Assembly (NCBI GenBank): GCA_963833465.1
Contig: CAWHXW010000002.1
Location: forward strand, 62,001-126,000
Source of the DNA: Fen-1298 sp963833465
GTDB taxonomy: Bacteria > Bacteroidota > Ignavibacteria > UBA10030
Length of the DNA: 64,000 nt
Direction of reading: 5' to 3'
This document shows, piece by piece, positions 1 through 7,679 of the stretch (position 1 is the stretch's first letter; every line of letters starts with the position of its first letter). The notes under the pieces are model-generated. The model saw nothing but the letters and a program-made list of their open reading frames with translations. It searched no databases and was not told the DNA's origin. The position numbers and the translations under genes are program-made.

Positions 1-1398
1 TTATTCGCCTTTCGGCGTAATGATTTCTTTCTCTTTTGTTATTGCATTTTCCGGCGGCTTTGAGTCTAAAGATATTTCTTCCTTTTCGATCTTATCCTCT
101 TTTTCTGATTTATCTATTTCTGCAAGCAAAGCATCTGTTTCTTCGTCAACCTCAACTTCTGCTTCTTCAAGACCTTTTTTTAACATTGCAAGGATCTCTT
201 CTATTTTTTCCGGTTCGATTCCGAGCGTGTTGATTAAATCTTCTTTTGATGTTTGGATTATGTCGCGTACAGATTTATAATTCTCATCAAAGAATTTGTG
301 GAAAAGTACATCGCCGAGTTCTTCGCGAAATTCCGACAGATCCATATCATATTCTTCTTCTTCGCCGCCTTCTTTCTGCACATTCAACTCGTATCCTGTC
401 AATTTGGATGCTAAGCGAACATTTTGTCCACCTTTGCCAATGGCAAGCGAAACCTGATCATTAGCGACATTGATCATTGCTCGCTTGTTTTCTTTATCTA
501 TCTGAATTTCTTTAAGTTTTGCCGGCGCAAGTGCACGCTGAATGAATACCAAAATATCTTCTGAATAATTGATGACGTCTATATTCTCATTATTCAATTC
601 TCGGACGATCGCATGGATACGAACTCCCTTCATTCCAACACAAGCCCCGACAGCATCAATACGTTCATCATGCGAAAGCACTGCAACTTTAGCTCTATCA
701 CCAGGTTCGCGTGCAATTCTTTTAATTTCAATGATGCCATCATAAACTTCTGGAATTTCAATTTCAAATAAACGCATAAGAAATGCAGGGTCGGTGCGGG
801 ATATAACGACAGTTGGATTACCTGCACCTTTACGAACTTCTTTTACAATAGCACGTATCGTGTCTCCTTTTTTATAACGCTCTTTGTAAATTTGTTCATT
901 CCTCGGAAGCAGCAATTCATTCTTGTTGTGTATGACAAGAATTTCACCTTTGCCTTTGCGAATCTGATAAATTTCACCTACAACAATTTCTCCGATTGAA
1001 TTTGTGTATTCATTGAATATTGTTTCACGCTCTATTTCTTTGATACGCTGATTTAAATTTTGTTTTGCGCTGATTACAAGGCGACGGCCAAAATCTACTA
1101 AGGAGACAATTTCAACAAACTCTTCCCCAAGAGCTAAACTATCTCCAGATTTATTTTTAGCATCTTCAACGGAAATCTGCGTGGCTGGATCTTCAACCAC
1201 TTCAACAACTTCTTTTTCAAGATAGATTTCGATGTCGCCTTTATCCATATTGACGACAACATCGTATTTTACATTGGGCCCGTATTTCTTTTTCACCATC
1301 ATCCCAAAAATATCTTCTACTATCCCGATAAGAATATCTTTATCGATACCTTTTTCGCGAGCCATCTGTGCAAATGATTCAACAATTTCGTGATTCAT
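1..1398 (-). CDS. nusA: Transcription termination/antitermination factor NusA
   Basis: Binds RNA polymerase and nascent RNA and controls pausing, termination and antitermination. The 465-residue protein has the NusA order: an N-terminal polymerase-binding domain (about 1-125), an S1 domain (about 135-200), then two KH domains (about 230-345) carrying the VGMKGVRI and IGKGGQNVRLAS signatures. The tail has one helix-hairpin-helix-like stretch (about 365-410) and a very acidic end rich in E, D and K. It lacks the two full AR repeats of the 495-residue E. coli protein, as is common outside gammaproteobacteria. The start has a strong GGAGG seven nucleotides upstream. It follows rimP by 35 nt, the widespread rimP-nusA order; infB would be expected beyond the left edge. 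The stop codon is the first three bases of the window. Confidence 0.97.
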   Translation of the reverse strand: MNHEIVESFAQMAREKGIDKDILIGIVEDIFGMMVKKKYGPNVKYDVVVNMDKGDIEIYLEKEVVEVVEDPATQISVEDAKNKSGDSLALGEEFVEIVSLVDFGRRLVISAKQNLNQRIKEIERETIFNEYTNSIGEIVVGEIYQIRKGKGEILVIHNKNELLLPRNEQIYKERYKKGDTIRAIVKEVRKGAGNPTVVISRTDPAFLMRLFEIEIPEVYDGIIEIKRIAREPGDRAKVAVLSHDERIDAVGACVGMKGVRIHAIVRELNNENIDVINYSEDILVFIQRALAPAKLKEIQIDKENKRAMINVANDQVSLAIGKGGQNVRLASKLTGYELNVQKEGGEEEEYDMDLSEFREELGDVLFHKFFDENYKSVRDIIQTSKEDLINTLGIEPEKIEEILAMLKKGLEEAEVEVDEETDALLAEIDKSEKEDKIEKEEISLDSKPPENAITKEKEIITPKGE

Positions 1399-1433
1399 CT
1401 TACCTCCAAACTACAGAGCATCCATTCTTTTGA

Positions 1434-1886
1434 CTACCAAGGAAGCTCTTCAATTGATTCAATAATCTCATTAAAAGAAACCTTAAAGTTTCCTTCATTT
1501 TTAGTAATAAAATTTAAAATATCTCCTTCTATTCCGTTAAGTCTTCCGATGACCTCGACAACTTCGCCGTCTTTTCTGTAACGCACGCGAAATCGTCTTC
1601 CTATATTTTTTCTATACTGTCTTAACATTTTAAGTGGCTTCGTTAAATCGGGAGAAGACACTTCCAATATATACGAATCTGGAATGATGTTTTGAAGCTC
1701 AAGCGCTTCTCCGATCTTTCGATTCAGTTCAGTGCATTGATTAATCGTGATACCCGAATCTGTATCTATAAAAAGTCGGACCACTTTTCTTTCCTTATCG
1801 GCTGCAATATGTATTTCAACGATAAATGCATTTATTGCGTTAAGAAAAGAAGCCGCTATTTCTTCAATTTTTCGTTGCAGATCCAT
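1434..1886 (-). CDS. rimP: Ribosome maturation factor RimP
   Basis: RimP assists late maturation of the 30S subunit. The 150-residue protein fits the family length. It has the N-terminal alpha/beta domain with the VRLFIDTDSGITINQC segment (about 36-51) and the highly conserved EVSSPDLTKPL motif (about 74-84), followed by an SH3-like C-terminal barrel. It is first in a minus-strand operon with nusA 35 nt downstream. The start ATG lies only 14 nt after the U-tract of an intrinsic terminator (1901-1930), so expression may depend on readthrough (see the findings). There is no strong Shine-Dalgarno, only GGA about 12 nt upstream. Confidence 0.95.
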   Translation of the reverse strand: MDLQRKIEEIAASFLNAINAFIVEIHIAADKERKVVRLFIDTDSGITINQCTELNRKIGEALELQNIIPDSYILEVSSPDLTKPLKMLRQYRKNIGRRFRVRYRKDGEVVEVIGRLNGIEGDILNFITKNEGNFKVSFNEIIESIEELPW

Positions 1887-1900
1887 TAACCAAGTATTCC

Positions 1901-1930
1901 AAAAAAAAATAGCCCGTCTACCTCGGGCTA
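1901..1930 (-). terminator. Intrinsic terminator in the rimP-nusA leader
   Basis: Read on the minus strand: a perfect 7-bp stem (TAGCCCG/CGGGCTA, arms 1924-1930 and 1910-1916), a 7-nt loop, then nine T residues (1901-1909). It ends 14 nt before the rimP start codon and begins about 12 nt after the likely transcription start, so it looks like a leader attenuator rather than the terminator of an upstream gene. Confidence 0.75.
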
Positions 1931-1948
1931 TCTACATCAACTATGTAT

Positions 1949-1977
1949 AATATACACAATGCATTATGAAGAAGCAA
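1949..1977 (-). promoter_or_regulatory. Probable sigma-70-type promoter of rimP-nusA
   Basis: On the minus strand TTGCTT (1972-1977), a 17-nt spacer and TATATT (1949-1954). Expected start near 1942, immediately before the terminator hairpin at 1901-1930. The same -10 hexamer recurs in three other promoter candidates in this window. Confidence 0.55.
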
Positions 1978-1988
1978 GAAAATTTATA

Positions 1989-2307
1989 TCATGGATCCAC
2001 TTGTCTATAAGGATTATTCACCCAAGCCCATGCAGGATATGTCAGTGTTAAACTATTTAATATCTGACCATAACTTGTAGTTTTTTGATATGTCTGCGCT
2101 TTCGGCGATATCTCTATACTATCTTTAATTTTTAACTCTCGCATGAGCATTTAGTATGGTAATGGAAAGGAATAAAAAAACATAAAAACCTAAAGCCAGC
2201 TGATAACTAAGATTGTGTTTACTTTCATATTGCCTCGCATAAAATAATTTAGTAAATCGTTTAAAACTATTTAGCCGATCCTCACAATAGAATATTTTAA
2301 AAAACAA
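1989..2307 (-). pseudogene. Possible remnant: two overlapping short reading frames
   Basis: The 450-base stretch between the rimP promoter and the LOG-family gene has no convincing gene. Two short minus-strand frames are visible. The first (2125-2307, TTG start, 60 aa) ends in a hydrophobic segment, LALGFYVFLFLSITIL. The second (1989-2150, ATG start, 53 aa) overlaps it in another frame and ends TYPAWAWVNNPYRQVDP. The second has protein-like composition but no Shine-Dalgarno and a stop directly before its ATG. Together they could be a decayed small membrane protein split by a frameshift. I do not recognise the family, and chance frames remain possible. Confidence 0.25.
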
Positions 2308-2386
2308 CGTGAGGTAATTTGGTAAAGTGATAATTCAAAACAGAATCTATTAAGTAAAAGCTTTATATTTTTGCATTCTTATCAAT

Positions 2387-3115
2387 TTAAAAGTTTTTAA
2401 TCACTACATGCTTTTTGTAGAATTCCTCAATAATTTCAGCTGCCTCGACCGGGTTATCTGTGACATGGAACATATTTATATCTTCCGGAGAAATCATTTT
2501 CTCTTGGACAACCACAGTCTTGATCCAATCAACAAGACCTTTCCAGTAGTCAGAGCCCATAAGGATAATTGGAAATTTTTGAGTTTTATTTGTCTGAACA
2601 AGTGTGAGTGCTTCGAAGAATTCGTCAAACGTGCCAAATCCTCCAGGCATTACTATAAATCCATGCGCATACTTTACAAACATTACTTTACGCACAAAGA
2701 AATGTCTAAAAGTTTGCAGCCTGCCACGATCTATATATTTATTTACTTCTTGTTCATTCGGCAGTTCAATGGCAACACCAACAGAATTGCCCTTTTGTTC
2801 CTGTGCCCCTTTATTTGCTGCTTCCATAATGCCGGGACCGCCTCCCGTTAGGACATTAAATCCGCGCTTGACAAGTTCTTTAGCCACCTGCACTGCGAGT
2901 TTGTAGTACTTCGAATCTGGGTTCAATCGAGCAGAACCAAATACGGAAACAAGATTTTTCTGCTTTGACATCAAAGTGAACCCATCGACAAATTCAGCCA
3001 TTATATGAAAGATACGCCACACATCATCCTGCGCTGTGAGAATATCTCTTAGTTGTAAATCTTGCTGCATATCGTAGTCTGATCGAGATTGGTGGTTCGT
3101 ATTGTTGTTTTCCAT
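2387..3115 (-). CDS. LOG-family (TIGR00730-type) nucleotide-processing protein
   Basis: Rossmann-fold protein of the LOG/YvdD family; characterised members hydrolyse cytokinin riboside monophosphates or other nucleotide monophosphates to base and ribose phosphate. The 242 residues carry the diagnostic GGGPGIMEAANKGA segment (about 91-104) and the PGGFGTFDE motif (157-165), which hold the nucleotide-binding and catalytic residues. About 50 polar N-terminal residues precede the fold. It lies 11 nt downstream of the threonine aldolase gene, so the two are probably cotranscribed. Its real substrate here cannot be told from sequence. Confidence 0.9.
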   Translation of the reverse strand: MENNNTNHQSRSDYDMQQDLQLRDILTAQDDVWRIFHIMAEFVDGFTLMSKQKNLVSVFGSARLNPDSKYYKLAVQVAKELVKRGFNVLTGGGPGIMEAANKGAQEQKGNSVGVAIELPNEQEVNKYIDRGRLQTFRHFFVRKVMFVKYAHGFIVMPGGFGTFDEFFEALTLVQTNKTQKFPIILMGSDYWKGLVDWIKTVVVQEKMISPEDINMFHVTDNPVEAAEIIEEFYKKHVVIKNF

Positions 3116-3126
3116 ACTTACTCCTT

Positions 3127-4161
3127 TTAATTTCCAAGAAGCGATTTTATTATTGCAGATGCTCTTTTGATTTGTTCCATATTGACATCGAGATGTGTGA
3201 CAGCACGAAGAGTAGATATACCCATTTCAGAAATAAGAACACCTTCAGCTTTTAAGTTCGATATAAATTCTTCTGTGTTTTCCGATCTGCCGCCAATATT
3301 GAAAATAATAATATTTGTTTGCACAGAATTTAAATCAAGACTAATACCAGAAATATTGCTCAATTCTTTTGCCAGCCACTTTGCATTTTCATGATCTTCT
3401 TTCAAGCGGTTTATGTTGTGATCAAGTGCAAATAATGCACCTGCAGCAATAATTCCGGCCTGGCGCATTCCGCCGCCAAAGATTTTTCGATATTTACGTG
3501 CTGAAGCAATTAATTCATGCGTTCCAGTTAAAGCAGAGCCAATTGGAGCGCCCAATCCTTTTGAGAAACACACCGAAACCGTATCAAAGTATCTTGCATA
3601 TTCTTTCAGAGCAATTCCTGTTGCAACAGATGCATTCCAGAGTCGAGCACCATCAAGATGCAACGCAAGATTCCTATTTCGCGTTAAATCATGAATTTTC
3701 TTAATTTCTTCAATTGAATAAATTGTTCCGCCTGCCTTGTTGTGTGTATTTTCAAGGCAGACCAATGAAGTCTTTGGATTGTAATAAATTTTAGAACGGA
3801 TTGCCTGTGCGACCTGCTCTGCTTTTAAAATTCCATGATTTCCTTTGACAGTACACAATTGCACATTTGAAAGAAATGCAGCTCCGGCAGTTTCAAAATT
3901 GTAAATGTGCGATTCGCTTTCAACAATAACTTCATCACCCGGCTGAGTTTGGGTTTTAATTGCAAGTTGATTCGCCATAACTCCAGAAGGCACAAACAAA
4001 GCTGCTTCTTTTCCAAGAATTTCAGCCACCCTTTCCTGCAAGCGATTTACTGTCGGGTCTTCTCCATATACGTCATCGCCAACTTCTGCAGAAAGCATCG
4101 CCTCGCGCATTTCACGCGACGGTTTTGTTACCGTATCGCTTCGTAGATCAATTTTTTCCAC
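3127..4161 (-). CDS. ltaE: Low-specificity L-threonine aldolase
   Basis: PLP-dependent fold-type I enzyme cleaving L-threonine or L-allo-threonine to glycine and acetaldehyde. The 344 residues begin with the family signature IDLRSDTVTKPS (4-15). GDDVYGEDPTVNRLQ (28-42) follows, then HLDGARLWNA (about 168-177), and the PLP lysine is K201 in FSKGLGAPIGSAL. Length is normal for the family. The gene follows lnt by one base and precedes the LOG-family gene by 11 nt, an operon-like arrangement. A role in glycine supply is inferred. Confidence 0.93.
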   Translation of the reverse strand: MEKIDLRSDTVTKPSREMREAMLSAEVGDDVYGEDPTVNRLQERVAEILGKEAALFVPSGVMANQLAIKTQTQPGDEVIVESESHIYNFETAGAAFLSNVQLCTVKGNHGILKAEQVAQAIRSKIYYNPKTSLVCLENTHNKAGGTIYSIEEIKKIHDLTRNRNLALHLDGARLWNASVATGIALKEYARYFDTVSVCFSKGLGAPIGSALTGTHELIASARKYRKIFGGGMRQAGIIAAGALFALDHNINRLKEDHENAKWLAKELSNISGISLDLNSVQTNIIIFNIGGRSENTEEFISNLKAEGVLISEMGISTLRAVTHLDVNMEQIKRASAIIKSLLGN

Positions 4162-4162
4162 A

Positions 4163-5818
4163 TCAATCCCTTTTTAATTTATTTCTTTTCAAGATAACTG
4201 TAATAAGAATCATTATTGATGCACCAAGGCATATTTGAGCAACGATATCACCATATTTCACATAGAATGTTTTTTCTGATGTCGATCCAATACCGGCAAC
4301 AAATTTTGTGGTCGCATATAAATTCGTTGTAAATAATCTTTTCCCTGTCGGATCAACGACCATAGAGATACCTCCATTTGCACATTGAACTACCCATCGT
4401 CGCGTTTCAACTGCCCTTAGAGAGGCAAATGAAGCATGTTGATACGCACCGGATGTATTGCCCCACCAGCTATCGTTTGTAATGATGACAAGAAATTCTG
4501 CTCCGCGTTTTACAAATTCTCTGACATAATTTGGATAAACAGACTCATAACATATCATTCCTGAGAATTTTATTTGATTTCCATCTTTTAAATTGATTTG
4601 ATATATAATCGTATCTTCTCCTTTTCCCCAGCTTGAGATTCCAACATTCCATTTTAACGGTTCGATGAGAAAACGAAATGTTTCGGCATAAGGAATACGT
4701 TCTGCAAAAGGAACTAAGATTGTTTTCTTATGAATTTGCCCAATGATGTGATTGGGTTGAATTAAAACAGCAGAGTTGTATGATTCCACATATAAATTTG
4801 ATTTTCCAATCATTTCCGCAGTTGTAGGCGCATGCAATGAATCAAAATATTCTGCAGTAGGGAGCCCGGTATAAATAGGAATATTTAAGGAATCTGACAG
4901 CGCCAAAAGCTCTGAAAGATACAGGGAATATCGCGGCAGCAGAATATGAAATGGAATAGCAGTTTCCGGCCAAAATATTATATCAGGTTTTAATTTTGTA
5001 AGCTGTGCGGTTGCATCGAAATAATAATTTAGCTGACGTGAATAGGATTCCCATTTATCATTGTAACTTCCGCCCCATTTATCCCACGGATCAAAGTTTG
5101 GCTGAATAACGCCAACAGAGATTTTGATTTTTGAATTTTCCGATTTCTTGTTAATAATGTATTTGCCGTAAAGGGCAGATCCAAAATACAAGATGATTAA
5201 TACTGATACTAATTTTAGAACTTGCAAAAATTTCCATTTGCCGTTAGTTTGATTCAATATTACGAGGAATGCTATAATGTTGAATGCGAAGATAAGAAGT
5301 GTCAATCCGTATACAGATGAATACTCAACAATCTGTATTCGATTGAGATCGTACGCCTGGCTGTTTCCAAGTGTGAGCCATGGAAACGAATATTCACTCA
5401 GCGAATGAAGATATTCAAATGAAGTCCAGAATAATGCAAAAGATATCAGCCCTTGAACAAGTCCAAGTCTTCTCTTAACCACAAATGCACAAAGTACCGA
5501 TGGCATATAAAATACAGGATGGATAAAAACCACCGCAGCCCCTGCCGTCATCATCCAGATATCTCTTCCGATAACAAAGCCGCCTGTCCAGTACAAGGTT
5601 ATGAGATGGAATACCAAAAGAAATAAATATGAATCTTTTGCAATTTTATAGAAAGATTCTGAGCTTGCGAAAAGAAAAAACAACGGAATAAAAGCAACGT
5701 AAGCTAAAGAATAAAATGGAGAAGGAGGAAAAGAGAAACCGAGAAGAATTCCAGAAGAAACAGCAATGCCCGCTCTGAGCAGCCATCGTTCTTGAATTTT
5801 GTGCAACTCGTAATTCAT
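4163..5818 (-). CDS. lnt: Apolipoprotein N-acyltransferase
   Basis: Integral inner-membrane enzyme that adds the third acyl chain to the N-terminal cysteine of lipoproteins, the last maturation step before Lol sorting. The 551 residues contain about seven hydrophobic segments in the first 225 residues, then a periplasmic nitrilase-like domain and one C-terminal membrane segment (about 525-545). The catalytic triad is visible: E285 (FWPETAIPF), K365 (KTILVPFAE) and C423 (GMICYES). ATG start. It lies 17 nt after the PAP2 gene. The Lol genes 4-8 kb away act on its products. Confidence 0.95.
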   Translation of the reverse strand: MNYELHKIQERWLLRAGIAVSSGILLGFSFPPSPFYSLAYVAFIPLFFLFASSESFYKIAKDSYLFLLVFHLITLYWTGGFVIGRDIWMMTAGAAVVFIHPVFYMPSVLCAFVVKRRLGLVQGLISFALFWTSFEYLHSLSEYSFPWLTLGNSQAYDLNRIQIVEYSSVYGLTLLIFAFNIIAFLVILNQTNGKWKFLQVLKLVSVLIILYFGSALYGKYIINKKSENSKIKISVGVIQPNFDPWDKWGGSYNDKWESYSRQLNYYFDATAQLTKLKPDIIFWPETAIPFHILLPRYSLYLSELLALSDSLNIPIYTGLPTAEYFDSLHAPTTAEMIGKSNLYVESYNSAVLIQPNHIIGQIHKKTILVPFAERIPYAETFRFLIEPLKWNVGISSWGKGEDTIIYQINLKDGNQIKFSGMICYESVYPNYVREFVKRGAEFLVIITNDSWWGNTSGAYQHASFASLRAVETRRWVVQCANGGISMVVDPTGKRLFTTNLYATTKFVAGIGSTSEKTFYVKYGDIVAQICLGASIMILITVILKRNKLKRD

Positions 5819-5835
5819 TATTAAAAACTTTTTTA

Positions 5836-6408
5836 CTATTGTTTATTTTTAATATTGTACCAATATTTTTCTAAAGCAATAAAAAGCACAAGTACACTTG
5901 CCGCACAGAATAATCCAATAACTGCTCCTCCTATTACATCGAAGGGATAATGAGCACCTACGTACACCCGCGAGTACGCTACAATTGCTGCAAATCCAAA
6001 AAACCACCATTTTAATTTCGGGAAAAAGAAAGCCAGTATAAGAGCACCTGCAAAATTGTTGACAGCATGCGAAGACGGGAATGAATACCCGCTTCCGCAA
6101 CTGACAAGCAGATGAACACTGTGCAAAGTAAAGCATGGTCTTGCGCGCTCAAACCAAAACTTAATCACAGAGCTGCTTAGTTGATCACTGAAAATAATAG
6201 TAATGATAAGAAGAATGGCTGCAATCTTAATTCGACGGCTCCCGCGAATAAGCATCCAAAGCAGAATTACGGCAACAAGGATTAACACGATGCGCTGTTT
6301 GTTCAAGTCAGTAATGAACGGCATAAGAAAATCGAAAACCGGATTGCACAATGAACTATTTATAAAGCGAAACAATGAAATATCTATGGAATTGAAAAAA
6401 TCGAGCAC
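5836..6408 (-). CDS. PAP2-family membrane phosphatase
   Basis: Membrane phosphatase of the PAP2 superfamily, which dephosphorylates phosphatidic acid, phosphatidylglycerol phosphate or undecaprenyl diphosphate. The three family motifs are present: KFWFERARP, PSSHAVN and SRVYVGAHYPFDVIGG, supplying the catalytic histidines and aspartate. Five to six membrane segments are spread over 190 residues. The start is GTG with AAAGAGA upstream. It sits between a tiny ORF and lnt in a minus-strand run. A role in undecaprenyl diphosphate recycling is plausible for this size and motif set but is not shown by the sequence. Confidence 0.88.
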   Translation of the reverse strand: MLDFFNSIDISLFRFINSSLCNPVFDFLMPFITDLNKQRIVLILVAVILLWMLIRGSRRIKIAAILLIITIIFSDQLSSSVIKFWFERARPCFTLHSVHLLVSCGSGYSFPSSHAVNNFAGALILAFFFPKLKWWFFGFAAIVAYSRVYVGAHYPFDVIGGAVIGLFCAASVLVLFIALEKYWYNIKNKQ

Positions 6409-6418
6409 AATTTTCTCT

Positions 6419-6526
6419 TTAATAAGTTAAAGGTAAAAAGTCAGTACCAAAACAGGCAGTTGCTGCAACACTATAGTATCCCAATACAGTATTAAGTGCT
6501 GCGAGGTAATTGGCGAATTGTTTCAT
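6419..6526 (-). CDS. Small 35-aa hydrophobic ORF between ispF and the PAP2 gene
   Basis: Unrecognised. The frame starts with ATG three nucleotides after the ispF stop (TAAATTATG) and ends ten nucleotides before the GTG of the PAP2 gene, so it fills that gap almost exactly. The peptide begins MKQFANYLAALNTVLGYYSV and has one moderately hydrophobic stretch that could insert in a membrane. No good Shine-Dalgarno is visible, so translational coupling to ispF would be needed. It could be a real leader or membrane peptide of the operon, or a chance frame. Confidence 0.4.
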   Translation of the reverse strand: MKQFANYLAALNTVLGYYSVAATACFGTDFLPLTY

Positions 6527-6529
6527 AAT

Positions 6530-7036
6530 TTATTTCTTAGTTTTATACAGAATGGAAGCAATGGCGAATGCCGCACAACCTTCGCCTCTTCCGAAAGATC
6601 CAAGTCCCTCATGTGTGGTAGCTTTGATGGAAATTAAATTTGGGGAAATGTTGAGTGCTTTTCCGATAGATTGACGCATTCTATTAACGTATTTAGCGAT
6701 TTTCGGTTTTTCCAGAATTAAAGTTGAATCTATATTATTGATCTCGAATCCATTTTCTCTAATCATTAATCCGACTTTTTTTAGGAGCTTAAGACTTGAA
6801 ATATTGCGAAATGCTGCATCGCTATCCGGGAAATGTTTTCCTATGTCACCTAAAGCCGCAGCACCAAGAAGAGCGTCGCAAATGGAATGCAGTAAAACAT
6901 CAGCATCAGAATGCCCAAGAAGTCCGATATCCGATTTAATATGAACTCCGCCTAAAACAAGCTTCCGTCTATGCACTAAACGATGAACATCATAACCTAA
7001 TCCAAATCGAATCAACGCTTTTGTTTGTTTTTCCAT
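6530..7036 (-). CDS. ispF: 2-C-methyl-D-erythritol 2,4-cyclodiphosphate synthase
   Basis: Fifth enzyme of the MEP isoprenoid pathway; it converts CDP-ME 2-phosphate to the cyclic diphosphate and releases CMP. The 168 residues show the metal-binding GYDVHRL motif near the N-terminus (D and H ligands), the HSDADVLLHSICDALLGA block with the third ligand histidine, DIGKHFPDSD, and the C-terminal TTHEGLGSFGRGEG segment that contacts CDP. A short polar N-terminal extension (about ten residues) precedes the fold. It lies 14 nt downstream of the acylphosphatase gene, reading toward the PAP2 and lnt genes. Confidence 0.96.
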   Translation of the reverse strand: MEKQTKALIRFGLGYDVHRLVHRRKLVLGGVHIKSDIGLLGHSDADVLLHSICDALLGAAALGDIGKHFPDSDAAFRNISSLKLLKKVGLMIRENGFEINNIDSTLILEKPKIAKYVNRMRQSIGKALNISPNLISIKATTHEGLGSFGRGEGCAAFAIASILYKTKK

Positions 7037-7050
7037 TTAATTAACTTCTG

Positions 7051-7323
7051 TTATCTTATTTCAAAACTTTTCTCGGATTTCATGCATTTGATCCATTCTA
7101 TTTTTAAACCCTTTATATGAGATGCACGCGGACCAATCTTTGCTTCTTTAATAAATTCTTCAATTAGCGAACGATCTCCTTCAATCTCGATTTCCACCTC
7201 ACCAGAAAAAATGTTACGTACGTAACCGACGAGCCCGAGAGATATTGCTCTATTAAAAATGAAATAGCGGTATCCAACGCCCTGCACCAATCCACTCACT
7301 GATACATGTGCTCTTACTTCCAT
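7051..7323 (-). CDS. Acylphosphatase
   Basis: Small enzyme hydrolysing carboxyl-phosphate bonds such as those of acetyl or carbamoyl phosphate. The chosen start (MEVRAHVSVSGLVQGVGYRY) gives 90 residues, the usual family length. A 26-residue in-frame upstream extension to 7401 is rejected because it runs almost to the tRNA-Leu gene and adds nothing conserved. The signature VSGLVQGVGYRYF contains the phosphate-binding loop and catalytic arginine; the catalytic asparagine is in GLVGYVRNIFSGEVEIEIEG. It is read from the same strand as ispF, 14 nt upstream of it. Confidence 0.9.
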   Translation of the reverse strand: MEVRAHVSVSGLVQGVGYRYFIFNRAISLGLVGYVRNIFSGEVEIEIEGDRSLIEEFIKEAKIGPRASHIKGLKIEWIKCMKSEKSFEIR

Positions 7324-7412
7324 AGTAAATGCCAAATTACAAGGAATGTGTTTGACATGCAATAAAATCAAAGAAATTAAAAAGGGACAGCTCAACGCCA
7401 TCCCTTTAAAAG

Positions 7413-7496
7413 TGCCCGGAGCGAGACTTGAACTCGCATGCCCTTACGGGCGCCACCCCCTCAAGATGGTGTGTCTGCCAGTTCCACCATCCGGGC
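7413..7496 (-). tRNA. tRNA-Leu (GAG anticodon)
   Basis: The minus strand folds as a class II tRNA of 84 nt. The 7-bp acceptor stem is GCCCGGA/TCCGGGC with discriminator A. The D arm contains GGTGGAACTGGCAGAC. The anticodon stem CCATC/GGTGG closes the loop TTGAGGG, giving anticodon GAG. There is a long variable arm and a GTTCAAGTC T-loop. The CCA end is not encoded. It lies 9 nt after tRNA-Lys and is probably cotranscribed with it. Confidence 0.96.
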
Positions 7497-7505
7497 AAAG
7501 AAATG

Positions 7506-7577
7506 TGAGCGTGGGTGGGCTCGAACCACCGACCCTTTGCTTAAAAGGCAAATGCTCTACCCCTGAGCTACACGCTC
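7506..7577 (-). tRNA. tRNA-Lys (TTT anticodon)
   Basis: A 72-nt minus-strand tRNA. Acceptor stem GAGCGTG/CACGCTC, discriminator A, D arm GTAGCTCAGGGGTAGAGC, anticodon stem TTTGC/GCAAA closing the loop CTTTTAA (anticodon TTT), T-loop GGTTCGAGCCC. CCA is not encoded. Confidence 0.96.
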
Positions 7578-7635
7578 GCACCTTTCACACTTTACTCGCT
7601 AACTGCGAGCATGTTCCGCTTTACCGAACAATTAT

Positions 7636-7664
7636 AATATACAAAACAGAGCATTAAAATTCAA
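7636..7664 (-). promoter_or_regulatory. Promoter of the tRNA-Lys/tRNA-Leu pair
   Basis: Minus strand TTGAAT (7659-7664), 17-nt spacer, TATATT (7636-7641), about 58 nt upstream of the mature tRNA-Lys. It sits inside one copy of a 34-bp imperfect direct repeat whose other copy is at 8835-8868. Confidence 0.6.
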
Positions 7665-7678
7665 TCCGAATTTTCTTG
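7645..7678. repeat. Imperfect 34-bp direct repeat, copy 1 (partner 8835-8868)
   Basis: Thirty-four positions match 8835-8868 with five differences; the shared core is AGCATTAAAATTCA. This copy overlaps the -35 and spacer of the tRNA promoter. The other copy overlaps the 3' end of the DUF3098 gene. The pair brackets a 1.2-kb stretch that holds decayed sequence and the holin-like gene. Confidence 0.5.
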
Positions 7679-7679
7679 T

